The notes: generated by a model from the letters alone, not told the origin. A DNA stretch of 52,673 nucleotides from Alphaproteobacteria bacterium (GCA_020632955.1 JACKEO010000026.1:1-52673), one strand, 5' to 3'. Positions 1 to 8,268 are shown, numbered from the stretch's first letter. Translations and numbers: made by a program.

Positions 1-1386
1 GGTGCGCACGGCCACGCTCGAGCCGAGGAAGGGCTCCAGCTGCCGCGCCCCGAGGACGCCGGTGGAGGGGATGCTGCCCGACAGCGGGAAGCGCAGCACG
101 CCACGAGACCCGATGGCCGCCCCCACGGAGGCCAGCCGGGTGACCGTGACGCGAGACCAGCCGGTGGAGGTGGCCGCGATGACGGGCGGGACACGCACGC
201 GCCCATCGGACACGGTGATGCCGCCCCCGTAGAGCGAGGCCGCGACGTAGGGCATGGCGGACAGCCCGGTGGCCTTCGACGGGATGTCGCGGCGTCCTAC
301 CAGCACGAAGCCATCGTCGGCGCCGAGGAAGGGCTCGGTGGTGGTGAGGATCGGACCGTTCGCCTGCGCGATGTAGAGGCGGGAGCCGGTGCGGATGACG
401 TTGGTCTTCTTCGCCACGTCGAAGTCGTTGTAGCGCTCCGTGCGCACGAAGGGCCGGATCACCTCGCCGGTGCCCGGCGCGATGACCACCGACGCCGGGC
501 GCGCCGTGGTGCCGGTGGTGAAGAAGGCGGGCGCGCGCGACCCGTCGAACTTCAGGTGTCCGACCCCCACCACGGACGCCCACACCTTGCCGTCGGGGTC
601 GACGGTGAGCGGGTGGCGCGACTGGATGGTGCCCACCGGCGACGCGGAGAACAGCGCGGAGGTGGTCTGCTTCGAGGTCTGCCCGCCGAGGGGAAGGGCG
701 TAGTCCACCACCCCCAGGCGGTTGGTGGAGGGACTCACCAGGTAGTGGAAGTGCAGGCCGTCCACGACCACCGCGTGCTCGAGGACCGAGGGCACCGTGC
801 CCGTGAGGTCGTCGATGCGCCGCAGGCAGACGTTGTCGCCGTCGATGCAGCCGTCGTCCACGCGGGGGAGGTCGCAGGTGAAGCAGCGGTTCGGTGACAC
901 CACGAACACCACGCCCGTGGCCACCGTGGCCTCGTCGGTGATCTCGATGGTGACGTCGTGCGCCGTGGTGCCGACGGGCTCCACCCGTGCCCAGGCGCTG
1001 CCGTCGAAGGACCACACCTTGCAGTCGGCGTCGGGCACCTCGGGGAAGGCGTCGCGCAGCCCGTGGTCGACAGGCACCTGCACCGAGATGGGCGTCGACG
1101 GCGTGAGGCCGCCGAGCTCCACCGCGATCTGCGGGCCGATCGCCTCGGCCGTGGCCGGGAGCGGGGTGGGCTCCAGCACGCCGCGCACGCGCACCGTGGT
1201 GCCCACGGGCAGCGCGTCGGCAGGCACGTCCACCACGACGCCCCCGAAGCCCGTGCCCTCGGCCCCTTCGAGCCGGAGTCCCTCGGCCGTCACCTGCCCC
1301 TCGAGGATCTCGGGCGTCTCGACCACCTCGGATCCGTCCCCACACCCGGCCATCAGACCGAGCACGACCGCCATCGCCGACCGCAT
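1..1386 (-). CDS. ZU5-like domain lipoprotein (3' end beyond window)
   Basis: The minus strand reads open from an ATG at 1386 to the window edge (462 codons, no stop), so the C-terminus is missing. The N-terminus is a short lipoprotein signal ending in LGLMAGC, with the acylated Cys at residue 15, so the protein should sit in a membrane facing the periplasm or outside. Residues about 25-155 resemble a ZU5-type domain: a GGVVVDVPADALPVGT stretch, a PLP turn, then a second half ending in ATVATGVVFVV. A short Cys-containing segment (CFTCDLP, DDGCIDGDNVC) follows. The rest is rich in G/T/S and beta-prone, perhaps a propeller-like sensor or adhesin. It is divergent from the steroid operon, about 215 bp away. 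Function unknown; the lipoprotein call is firm, the ZU5 call moderate. Confidence 0.75.
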   Translation of the reverse strand, partial: MRSAMAVVLGLMAGCGDGSEVVETPEILEGQVTAEGLRLEGAEGTGFGGVVVDVPADALPVGTTVRVRGVLEPTPLPATAEAIGPQIAVELGGLTPSTPISVQVPVDHGLRDAFPEVPDADCKVWSFDGSAWARVEPVGTTAHDVTIEITDEATVATGVVFVVSPNRCFTCDLPRVDDGCIDGDNVCLRRIDDLTGTVPSVLEHAVVVDGLHFHYLVSPSTNRLGVVDYALPLGGQTSKQTTSALFSASPVGTIQSRHPLTVDPDGKVWASVVGVGHLKFDGSRAPAFFTTGTTARPASVVIAPGTGEVIRPFVRTERYNDFDVAKKTNVIRTGSRLYIAQANGPILTTTEPFLGADDGFVLVGRRDIPSKATGLSAMPYVAASLYGGGITVSDGRVRVPPVIAATSTGWSRVTVTRLASVGAAIGSRGVLRFPLSGSIPSTGVLGARQLEPFLGSSVAVRT

Positions 1387-1540
1387 CCTCACCCCAGGGG
1401 GCCGGGTGTCGCCGCAGGGACCGCGGGCCGACAGACTGCCGCCCTGCGGCGTATCCGGTCGATCACGCGGCGGGCAGGGTGTGCGCTGTGCTCCGGCGCC
1501 CCGTCGACGCGTCACGCTGGCCGTCTCCCCACACGCCCGC

Positions 1541-1569
1541 TTGCCCCGGAGCGCTCCCCCGTGTATCCC
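1541..1569 (+). promoter_or_regulatory. candidate sigma-70-like promoter of the hsa operon
   Basis: TTGCCC (1541-1546) and TATCCC (1564-1569) are separated by 17 bp, the classic -35/-10 spacing. They would start transcription near 1576, just before the palindrome at 1585-1598. A repressor on that palindrome would then block the start site. This is pattern matching by eye and could be chance. Confidence 0.35.
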
Positions 1570-1584
1570 TGAACGCCCGCCCAC

Positions 1585-1598
1585 TAGAACACGTTCTA
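1585..1598. promoter_or_regulatory. KstR-like operator palindrome
   Basis: The sequence TAGAACACGTTCTA is a perfect 6-bp inverted repeat with a 2-bp spacer. It fits the TnnAACnnGTTnnA operator recognised by KstR, the TetR-family repressor of cholesterol catabolism in mycobacteria and rhodococci (family knowledge from memory). It ends 4 bp before the ATG of the first gene of the hsa operon, whose products are the expected KstR targets. Match to the motif is seen directly; binding by a KstR homologue is inference, and no tetR-type gene is present in the window. Confidence 0.7.
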
Positions 1599-1602
1599 CT
1601 TC

Positions 1603-2463
1603 ATGCCCTTTCCCGCCTCCCTCGGCGTCATCGACTGCATGCTCCAGGTCCCGGGCACCGACACCCGGGCCTGGTACGACTTCATGCAGCCCCTCTTCCT
1701 CGACGAGGCCAGCCGCACCTACGCGAAGATGCCCGTCGAGTACATGTTCAAGAACGTGCCCGACCTGGAGCCCACGGCCGACCCCGTGGCCTACACGGTC
1801 GCGAAGATGGACGCCTTCGGCATCGACAAGGCGATGATCGGCGTGCAGCACGAGGTGAGCGTCGAGGCGATCCGGCGCTTCCCCACCCGCTTCTTCGGCT
1901 CCTGGCACGCCAACCCCAACCGCGGGATGGACGAGGTCCGGGCGATCCGCAAGGCGAAGGAGGAGCTGGGCATCAAGGCGGTGACCGCCTTCCCGTCGGG
2001 CACGATGCCGCAGGTGCCCATCGACGACGCGCGCTGGTACCCGATCTACGCGGCCTGCGTGGATCTCGACCTGCCCTTCTGCTGCACCGTGGGCGTGCCC
2101 GGTCCGCGCATCCCGATGGACCCCCAGAAGGTGGAGCGCATCGACCCGGTGTGCTGGTTCTTCCCCGAGCTGAAGTTCGTCATGCGGCACGGTGCGGAGC
2201 CGTGGACCGACCTCGCCGTGAAGCTGATGCTCAAGTACGAGAACCTCTTCTACATGACGAGCGCCTTCGCCCCACGGCACTACCCGCAGGCGATCGTCGA
2301 CTACGCCAACACCCGCGGCGCCCACAAGATCCTGTACGCCGGCTACTGGCCCATGGGCCTGTCGCTGGAGCGGATCTTCGAGGAGCTGCCCCGGGTCCCC
2401 TTCCGCGACCACGTCTGGCCGCGCTTCCTGCGCGAGAACGCGCTGGAGGTCTTCCGCCCATGA
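1603..2463 (+). CDS. Amidohydrolase_2-fold protein with degenerate metal site, first gene of hsa operon
   Basis: A 286-residue TIM-barrel protein of the amidohydrolase 2 family. Its closest remembered relatives are actinobacterial proteins that start IDCM(I/L) and share CWFFPELKFV, SAFAPKHYP-like and FLRENA motifs. The usual metal ligands are largely missing. The N-terminal DxHxH is VIDCMLQ, the mid-barrel His position reads FCCTVGVPG, and the C-terminal GSD motif reads YAGYWP; only the His in MRHGAEPW remains. It may therefore act without metal, or not as a hydrolase. It lies directly behind the KstR-like operator and its TGA overlaps the hsaA ATG (ATGA), so it is translated with the steroid genes. 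No Shine-Dalgarno sequence precedes this ATG because the palindrome occupies the site. Reaction unknown. Confidence 0.8.
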   Translation: MPFPASLGVIDCMLQVPGTDTRAWYDFMQPLFLDEASRTYAKMPVEYMFKNVPDLEPTADPVAYTVAKMDAFGIDKAMIGVQHEVSVEAIRRFPTRFFGSWHANPNRGMDEVRAIRKAKEELGIKAVTAFPSGTMPQVPIDDARWYPIYAACVDLDLPFCCTVGVPGPRIPMDPQKVERIDPVCWFFPELKFVMRHGAEPWTDLAVKLMLKYENLFYMTSAFAPRHYPQAIVDYANTRGAHKILYAGYWPMGLSLERIFEELPRVPFRDHVWPRFLRENALEVFRP

Positions 2464-3656
2464 ACGCCATCGACCCCCAGGCCTCCCCCGAGGCCGTCCG
2501 CGCCCAGCTCCTCGCCAACCTCGAGGCCCTCAAGCCCACGCTGCGCGCCCGCACCGAGGCCGCCGAGGCCGCGCGCCGGCTCCCCGCGGCCACCATCGCC
2601 GACCTCCACCGGGCCGGCCTCTGGAAGGCCCTTCAGCCGGCGCGCTGGGGCGGCCTCGAGGTGCACCCCAACACCTTCTTCGACCTGGTGATCGAGCTCG
2701 GCGCCACCTGCCCGTCCACGGCCTGGGTGTACGGCGTGGTGGCCGTGCACGCCTGGCAGCTCGCCCTCTTCGACCCGAGGGCGCAGGAGGAGGTCTGGGG
2801 CGACGACCCCACGGCGCTCATCAGCTCGTCCTACGCCCCCACCGGCAAGGTGGAGAAGGTGGACGGCGGCTACCGGGTGAGCGGCCGCTGGAGCTTCTCG
2901 TCGGGCTGCGAGCACTGCGACTGGGCCTTCCTCGGCGGCTTCGTGCCCTCCAGCGGCGGCCCGCCCGACATGCGCACCTTCCTCATCCCGAAGTCGGACT
3001 ACCGGATCGAGGACACCTGGAAGACCTTCGCGCTCAAGGGCACCGGCAGCCACGACGTGGTGGTGGACGACGCCTTCGTCCCCGAGCACCGCACCCACCG
3101 CATGAGCGACGGCTTCAAGTGCGACAACCCGGGGAATGCCTCGAACCCGGCGCCCCTGTACCGGCTGCCCTTCGGCCAGATCTTCGTGCGCTCGGTGTCC
3201 ACCGGCGCGCTGGGCATGGCCCGCGGCGCCCTCGACTTCTACCGGGAGGTCACGGCGGTGAAGGTGGGGGCCAGCGACGGCAACCGGGCCGTGGAGAGCC
3301 CCGACGCCCAGCTCGCCGTGGCCCGCGCCGCGTCCACGCTGGATCAGCTGGTGCTCGTGCTGCACCGGAACATGGACGAGATGATGGCCTACGCCGAGCG
3401 CGGGGAGCGTCCGCCCCTCGACCAGCGGGTGGCCTGGCGGTGGCACTCCAGCGAGGCCGTGGCCAAGGCCGTGGAGGTGGTGGACGGCCTCTTCGAGCTG
3501 TGCGGCGGCCGGGCGCTGTTCACCGACAGCCCCATGCACCGCTTCTTCGTCGACGTGCACGCGGCCCGCGCCCACTACGCGAACCGCCCCGAGACCTCCG
3601 GCCGCAACTACGGCCGGGTGCAGCTCGGCCTGCCCACCCAGGACTACTTCCTCTAG
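2460..3656 (+). CDS. hsaA: 3-HSA hydroxylase, flavin-dependent oxygenase (HsaA-like)
   Basis: This 398-residue protein has the acyl-CoA-dehydrogenase fold of two-component flavin monooxygenases; mycobacterial HsaA is about 394 residues. HsaA uses reduced flavin and O2 to convert 3-hydroxy-9,10-secoandrosta-1,3,5(10)-triene-9,17-dione (3-HSA) to the catechol 3,4-DHSA in the cytoplasm. Matching stretches include ISSSYAPTG with VDGGYRVSG (about residues 119-141), FSSGCEHCDWAFLGG, LKGTGSHDVVVDDAFVPEHR and a C-terminal CGGRALF segment. The next genes encode the ring-cleaving dioxygenase and hydrolase, which supports steroid over other phenolic substrates. HsaA needs a flavin reductase (HsaB), and no such gene is in this operon. 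The start is the ATG overlapping the previous stop. It could be a paralogous phenol hydroxylase, but the context makes that unlikely. Confidence 0.86.
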   Translation: MNAIDPQASPEAVRAQLLANLEALKPTLRARTEAAEAARRLPAATIADLHRAGLWKALQPARWGGLEVHPNTFFDLVIELGATCPSTAWVYGVVAVHAWQLALFDPRAQEEVWGDDPTALISSSYAPTGKVEKVDGGYRVSGRWSFSSGCEHCDWAFLGGFVPSSGGPPDMRTFLIPKSDYRIEDTWKTFALKGTGSHDVVVDDAFVPEHRTHRMSDGFKCDNPGNASNPAPLYRLPFGQIFVRSVSTGALGMARGALDFYREVTAVKVGASDGNRAVESPDAQLAVARAASTLDQLVLVLHRNMDEMMAYAERGERPPLDQRVAWRWHSSEAVAKAVEVVDGLFELCGGRALFTDSPMHRFFVDVHAARAHYANRPETSGRNYGRVQLGLPTQDYFL

Positions 3657-3664
3657 GAGGTCGC

Positions 3665-4522
3665 GTGCAGCTCGGTCAGCTCGGCTTCGAGGTCGCCGAC
3701 CTCGCGGCGTGGCGAGGCCTGCTCGGCGAGGTCCTCGGCCTGCAGGACGTGGGCGAGGGTCGCTGGCGCATGGACGACCACGCCTGGCGGATCGACCTGC
3801 GGGAGGGCCCGGCCGACGATCTGGCCTTCGTCTCCTGGGAGCTCGAGCCCGACGAGCTGGATGCCGCACTCGCCCGCCTCGAGGCCGCCGGGGTGGCCGT
3901 CGCTGCGGCGGATCCGGCCGAGCGCGGCGTGGCGCGCCGCTACACCCTCACCGACCCCGCCGGCATCCCCACCGAGCTCACCACCGGCAACCTCCGCGCC
4001 GCCGAGCCCTTCTCGAGCCCCGTGGTGCGGGGGGGCTTCGTGGCCGACGCGCTGGGCCTCGGCCACCTCGTGCTGAGCACCCGCGACAAGGACGAGAGCG
4101 TGCGCTTCTACGCCGAGCTCCTCGGCGCCCGCCTGTCGGACCACATCGTCACCACCTACTTCGGCCACGACGTCGACATCTCCTTCTTCCACGTGAACCG
4201 CCGCCACCACTCGGTGGCCTTCGGCGGTCCCCAGAAGCACCGCATCAACCACTTCATGCTGGAGGTGCGGTCGGTGGACGAGGTGGGGCTGGCCCTCGAC
4301 CGCACCCTGCGGGCCGGCCTGCGCCTGAACCAGACGCTCGGCCGCCACCCGAACGATGGGATGATCAGCTTCTACGCGCGCACGCCCTCGGGCTTCCAGT
4401 TCGAGGTGGGCACCGGCGGACGCGAGGTGGACGACGCCACGTGGGCGCCCACCACCTACGGCGCCATCAGCACCTGGGGACACCACCCGCCGCAGCTCTT
4501 CGTCCCGAGGCCCAAGGCATGA
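3665..4522 (+). CDS. hsaC: extradiol catechol dioxygenase (HsaC/BphC-like)
   Basis: A 285-residue type I extradiol dioxygenase made of two vicinal-oxygen-chelate modules. HsaC opens the catechol ring of 3,4-DHSA with O2 to give 4,9-DSHA. The three Fe(II) ligands are visible: His134 in GLGHLVLSTRD, His196 in RINHFMLEV and Glu247 in GFQFEVGTGG. The length fits the family (about 285-300). The GTG start at 3665 is chosen because AGGAGG at 3655-3660 sits just ahead of it, overlapping the hsaA stop, and translation from here gives the conserved N-terminus. BphC-type enzymes of biphenyl pathways look similar; the neighbouring HsaA-like gene argues for steroid. Confidence 0.9.
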   Translation: MQLGQLGFEVADLAAWRGLLGEVLGLQDVGEGRWRMDDHAWRIDLREGPADDLAFVSWELEPDELDAALARLEAAGVAVAAADPAERGVARRYTLTDPAGIPTELTTGNLRAAEPFSSPVVRGGFVADALGLGHLVLSTRDKDESVRFYAELLGARLSDHIVTTYFGHDVDISFFHVNRRHHSVAFGGPQKHRINHFMLEVRSVDEVGLALDRTLRAGLRLNQTLGRHPNDGMISFYARTPSGFQFEVGTGGREVDDATWAPTTYGAISTWGHHPPQLFVPRPKA

Positions 4523-5364
4523 ACGCGCCCGCCACGATCTCCGAGGAGGCGCTGCCCACGGGCCGGTACGTCCAGGCGGGCGACGTGCGCCTGCACCTGC
4601 ACGACGTGGGCCAGGGCGACCGCGTGGTGGTCTTCCTGCACGGCAGCGGACCCGGTGCCAGCGGGTGGTCGAACTTCGACGCCAACGCCCGGGTGCTCGC
4701 CGCGGCCGGCTTCCGCTGCCTGCTCCCCGACCTGCTGGGCTGGGGTCGCAGCGACAAGCCCACCGACCGGCCGTACACGATGGAGGTGATCGGCACGGCG
4801 CTCCTCGCCGCCCTCGACACCCTCGGCGTGCGCGAGGTCACGCTGGTGGGCAACAGCATGGGCGGCGCCCTGGCCATCTGGCTCGCGCGCCACCACGCGC
4901 AGCGCGTGGAGGCCCTGGTGCTCATGGCGCCGGGCGGCCTGGAGGACCGCGAGACCTACATGGGCATGAAGGGCATCCGCTCGCTCGCCCGCTGCCTCTA
5001 CGGCCCCGAGGGCCTCACCCGCGAGGGCATGCACCTGCTCTTCGGCAAGCAGGTCTTCGACAGCGCGCTCACGCCCCACGACGTGATCGACCTGCGCTAC
5101 GAGGTGGCCCGCACCCAGCCCCTGCACGTCTTCCAGAGCCTGGCGGTGCCGAACCAGGCCGACCACCTCGGCGAGATCACCTGCCCCGTGCTCACGCTGT
5201 GGGGCATGGACGACCAGTTCTGCCCGGTGTCGGGCGCCCGCACGATCGCCGAGCGGGTGCCGCGCGGCCGGGTGGTGCTCCTCGGGCGCTGCGGCCACTG
5301 GGTGATGGTGGAGCACCAGGCCGTCTTCGACCGCTACCTGCTGGACTTCCTCCGCCATGGCTGA
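4519..5364 (+). CDS. hsaD: meta-cleavage product hydrolase (HsaD-like)
   Basis: A 281-residue alpha/beta hydrolase of the carbon-carbon bond hydrolase group. HsaD splits the ring-cleavage product 4,9-DSHA into 2-hydroxyhexa-2,4-dienoate (HHD) and a C/D-ring propionate (HIP/DOHNAA). The catalytic triad can be read: Ser113 in GNSMGG, Asp in LWGMDDQFCP (about 231-232) and His260 in GRCGHWVMVEH. The oxyanion-hole segment FLHGSGPGASGWSNF is characteristic of the BphD/HsaD subfamily. The ATG overlaps the hsaC stop by four bases (ATGA), implying coupled translation. Confidence 0.92.
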   Translation: MNAPATISEEALPTGRYVQAGDVRLHLHDVGQGDRVVVFLHGSGPGASGWSNFDANARVLAAAGFRCLLPDLLGWGRSDKPTDRPYTMEVIGTALLAALDTLGVREVTLVGNSMGGALAIWLARHHAQRVEALVLMAPGGLEDRETYMGMKGIRSLARCLYGPEGLTREGMHLLFGKQVFDSALTPHDVIDLRYEVARTQPLHVFQSLAVPNQADHLGEITCPVLTLWGMDDQFCPVSGARTIAERVPRGRVVLLGRCGHWVMVEHQAVFDRYLLDFLRHG

Positions 5365-6136
5365 CGCCCGCCAGCGCGAGGCCTGGGGCGACGAGCTCCA
5401 CGCGGCCCTCCTCGCCCGCACCGCGGTGGCCCCCCTCACCGAGCGCGATCCCGACGTCACCGTGGAGGACGCCTACCACGTGAGCCGGCGCATCCTGGCG
5501 CTGCGCGAGGCCCGAGGCGAGCGCCTGGTGGGCAAGAAGATCGGCGTCACGAGCCCGGCGGTGCAGCAGATGCTCGGGGTGTTCGAGCCCGACTTCGGCT
5601 ACCTCACCGACGCGATGCACCGGCACGGCCAGGTGCCCGTGAGCACCGAGCTCATCCAGCCCCGCGCCGAGGGCGAGATCGCCTTCGTGCTCGCCCACGA
5701 CCTGCAGGGTCCCGGGGTCACCCGTGCCCAGGCCCGCGCGGCCGTGGCCACCGCCCACCCCTGCTTCGAGATCGTCGACAGCCGCATCGAGGGCTGGCGC
5801 ATCCGCATCCAGGACACCGTGGCCGACAACGCCTCCAGCGGGCAGTTCGTGCTCGGCGACGGGGTCCCGCTCGGCGACCTCGACCTCGACGCGGTCGAGA
5901 TGGTGGTCCACAAGAACGGTGCCTTCCTCTCGCGGGGCCTGGGGTCGGCGGCCCTGGGGTCGCCCTTCGAGGCGGTGGCCTGGCTGGCGAACACCCTCGG
6001 CCGCTACGGCATCCCGCTGCGCGCGGGCGAGATCATCCTGTCGGGCAGCCTCGTGCCCCTCGAGCCCGTGGTGGCCGGGGATCGCATGCACGCCGACCTC
6101 GGCCCCCTGGGCACCCTCACCGTGGAGTTCACGTGA
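5357..6136 (+). CDS. hsaE: 2-hydroxyhexa-2,4-dienoate hydratase (HsaE-like)
   Basis: A 259-residue member of the 2-keto-4-pentenoate hydratase (MhpD/DmpE/HsaE) family. It would add water to HHD to give 4-hydroxy-2-oxohexanoate, the substrate of the aldolase encoded two genes on. Family features include KKIGVTS, the acidic RAEGEIAFVLAHDL segment that contributes metal ligands, FEIVDSRI, and the closing LSGSLVPLEPV stretch. The ATG lies inside the end of hsaD (8-base overlap, ATGGCTGA). Sequence alone cannot separate the steroid from the aromatic pathway enzyme; the operon does. Confidence 0.9.
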   Translation: MADARQREAWGDELHAALLARTAVAPLTERDPDVTVEDAYHVSRRILALREARGERLVGKKIGVTSPAVQQMLGVFEPDFGYLTDAMHRHGQVPVSTELIQPRAEGEIAFVLAHDLQGPGVTRAQARAAVATAHPCFEIVDSRIEGWRIRIQDTVADNASSGQFVLGDGVPLGDLDLDAVEMVVHKNGAFLSRGLGSAALGSPFEAVAWLANTLGRYGIPLRAGEIILSGSLVPLEPVVAGDRMHADLGPLGTLTVEFT

Positions 6137-7035
6137 CCCCCCTCGACGCCGGGCCCGGCGCGCGCGTGGGCGCGCTCATCCTCGGCCCGGGCAACATCGG
6201 CACCGACCTGCTCGCGAAGATGCTGCGCTCCCCCGTGCTCGAGCCACGCTGGATGGTGGGCGTGGTGGAGAGCTCTGACGGCCTGCGGCGCGCCCGGGAG
6301 GCGGGCCTGTCCACCACCCACGAGGGTCTGGAGGCCGCGCTCCCCCACCTCGCCGCCGACGGCGTGGCGGTGGCCTTCGACGCCACGAGCGCCAAGGTCC
6401 ACCACCGCCACGCCGCCCTGCTCGCCGAGGCGGGCGTCCGCGTGGTCGACCTGACGCCCGCGGCCATCGGGCCCTACTGCATCCCGCCGGTGAACCTCGA
6501 CCAGCACCTCGACGCGCCGAACGTGAACATGGTCACGTGCGGCGGGCAGGCCACCATCCCGATGGTGGCCGCCGTGAGCCGGGTGCAGCCCGTGGCCTAC
6601 GGCGAGATCGTGGCCACCGTGAGCTCGCGTTCGGTGGGACCCGGCACCCGCGCGAACATCGACGAGTTCACGCGCACCACGCGCGCCGGCATCGAGCAGG
6701 TGGGCGGGGCCGCCCGCGGCAAGGCGATCATCATCATCAACCCCGCCGACCCGCCCATCATCATGCGCGACACCATCCACTGCCTCACCGTGGACGAGCC
6801 CGACGAGGCCGCGATCACCGCCTCGGTGCACGCCATGGTGGCCGAGGTGCAGCGCTACGTCCCCGGCTACACGCTCAAGAACGGGCCGGTCTTCGACGAG
6901 CGCCGGGTGAGCGTGTGGATCGAGGTGGCCGGCGCCGGCGACTACCTGCCCCCCTACGCGGGCAACCTCGACATCATGACCGCCGCGGCCCTGCGCACCG
7001 GCGAGCTCATCGCGCAGCGCGGGAGGGCCTCGTGA
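6133..7035 (+). CDS. hsaG: acylating aldehyde dehydrogenase (HsaG-like)
   Basis: A 300-residue CoA-acylating aldehyde dehydrogenase (DmpF/BphJ/HsaG family). It oxidises propanal, handed on by the partner aldolase, to propionyl-CoA with NAD+ and CoA. The Rossmann motif LGPGNIGTDL is near the N-terminus, the catalytic Cys136 is in NMVTCGGQATIP, and SSRSVGPGTRANIDEF and IIIINPADPP are family signatures. It starts at GTG 6133, whose last two bases begin the hsaE TGA. The following gene is the aldolase; in this family the two enzymes form a channelling complex, and the overlap between the genes fits that. Confidence 0.93.
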   Translation: MTPLDAGPGARVGALILGPGNIGTDLLAKMLRSPVLEPRWMVGVVESSDGLRRAREAGLSTTHEGLEAALPHLAADGVAVAFDATSAKVHHRHAALLAEAGVRVVDLTPAAIGPYCIPPVNLDQHLDAPNVNMVTCGGQATIPMVAAVSRVQPVAYGEIVATVSSRSVGPGTRANIDEFTRTTRAGIEQVGGAARGKAIIIINPADPPIIMRDTIHCLTVDEPDEAAITASVHAMVAEVQRYVPGYTLKNGPVFDERRVSVWIEVAGAGDYLPPYAGNLDIMTAAALRTGELIAQRGRAS

Positions 7036-8045
7036 CCCAGCGGGACGTCGTCATCCACGAGATGGCCCTGCGCGACGGGATGCACCCCAAGCGCCACCAG
7101 ATCAGCGTCGACGAGATGGTGCGCATCGCCACCGCCCTGGATGCGGCGGGGGTGCCCTACCTCGAGGTCACCCACGGCGACGGCCTCGGTGGCGCTTCCG
7201 TCACCTACGGCTTCCCCGCGGCGTCGGACGCCGACTACCTGCGCGCGGTCGTGCCCCGCATGACCCAGGCGCGCATCTCGGCCCTCACGCTCCCCGGCAT
7301 CGGCACCATCGACGAGCTCAAGGAGGCCGTGGACTGCGGGGTGGCCTGCCTGCGCGTGGCCACCCACTGCACCGAGGCCGACGTGGCCGGGCAGCACCTC
7401 GGCATGGCCCGCGATCTCGGCGTGGAGGCCGTGGGGTTCCTGATGATGGCCCACATGATCCCGCCGGAGGACCTCGCCGCGCAGGCCCGCATCCTCGAGG
7501 ACTTCGGCGCCGAGGTGGTCTACTGCACCGACAGCGCGGGCTTCATGCTGCCCGCCGACGTGACGGCGCGCGTGCAGGCCCTGCGCGCCGCCCTCCGCCC
7601 CGAGACGAAGCTCGGCTTCCATGGCCACCACAACCTCGCCATGGGCGTGGCGAACAGCCTCGCGGCGCTGGAGGCGGGCGTCGACCGCATCGACAGCTCG
7701 GTGGCCGGGCTCGGCGCGGGCGCCGGCAACACCCCCACCGAGGTGCTCTGCGCGGTGCTCCAGCGCATGGGCGTGCGCACCGGCATCGACCTGTACCGGG
7801 TGATGGACGCCGCGGAGGACCTGGTGGTCCCGCTCATGGACCGTCCCGTCCGCATCGATCGCGATGCCCTCATCCTCGGGTACGCCGGTGTCTACAGCTC
7901 CTTCCTGCTGTTCGCGCAGCGCGCGGCCGAGCGCTACGGCGTCAGCTCTCGCGACATCCTCGTGCGCATGGGCGAGCTGCGCACAGTCGGCGGCCAGGAG
8001 GACCTGATCGAGGACGTCGCGATGCAGCTCGCGCGCGGCGGATGA
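7032..8045 (+). CDS. hsaF: 4-hydroxy-2-oxoacid aldolase (HsaF-like)
   Basis: A 337-residue class II pyruvate aldolase (DmpG/BphI/HsaF family; usual length about 340). It cleaves 4-hydroxy-2-oxohexanoate to pyruvate and propanal, and the aldehyde is tunnelled to HsaG. The HMGL-like barrel begins with ALRDGMHPKRHQ, where Asp15 is the metal ligand and the following Gly/Met/His are conserved. The other metal ligands His197 and His199 are in GFHGHHNLAMG. The C-terminal communication domain is present (TGIDLYRVMDAAEDLV to the end). The GTG start overlaps the hsaG stop (GTGA). Last gene of the operon; a strong hairpin lies about 225 bp downstream. Confidence 0.93.
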   Translation: MTQRDVVIHEMALRDGMHPKRHQISVDEMVRIATALDAAGVPYLEVTHGDGLGGASVTYGFPAASDADYLRAVVPRMTQARISALTLPGIGTIDELKEAVDCGVACLRVATHCTEADVAGQHLGMARDLGVEAVGFLMMAHMIPPEDLAAQARILEDFGAEVVYCTDSAGFMLPADVTARVQALRAALRPETKLGFHGHHNLAMGVANSLAALEAGVDRIDSSVAGLGAGAGNTPTEVLCAVLQRMGVRTGIDLYRVMDAAEDLVVPLMDRPVRIDRDALILGYAGVYSSFLLFAQRAAERYGVSSRDILVRMGELRTVGGQEDLIEDVAMQLARGG

Positions 8046-8268
8046 TCGCGGGCGAAACGGCCGGACACCACGACTGAACGGTGTTCGATCCTGACGGAAC
8101 CTGGTCGTGGCCTCGCCGACACAGACGGGTCACATGGGAACCAGAGGCGGCCGCGATCCCCCCCTGTCGGCCGCCTCCGCCCGCGTCGCGTCAGCCAGGT
8201 CCTCCCCTCCCCCCCCTTGGTGGCCCGGCTGGCGTGTGCCCCCGAAGACCTTCGGGTCCAGGGTGGCG

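Noticed and set aside
1387..1900. Plus-strand frames beginning before 1603, reading through the operator region
   Set aside because: They run into the amidohydrolase and hsaA genes in other frames, or merely extend the hsaA frame upstream; the ATG at 2460 and its overlap with the previous stop give the proper hsaA length.
8076..8086. GAAC-GGT-GTTC inverted repeat considered as a second KstR-like site
   Set aside because: The AAC and GTT halves are 3 bp apart, not 2, and the site lies after the operon, between convergent genes, where an operator would have nothing to control.
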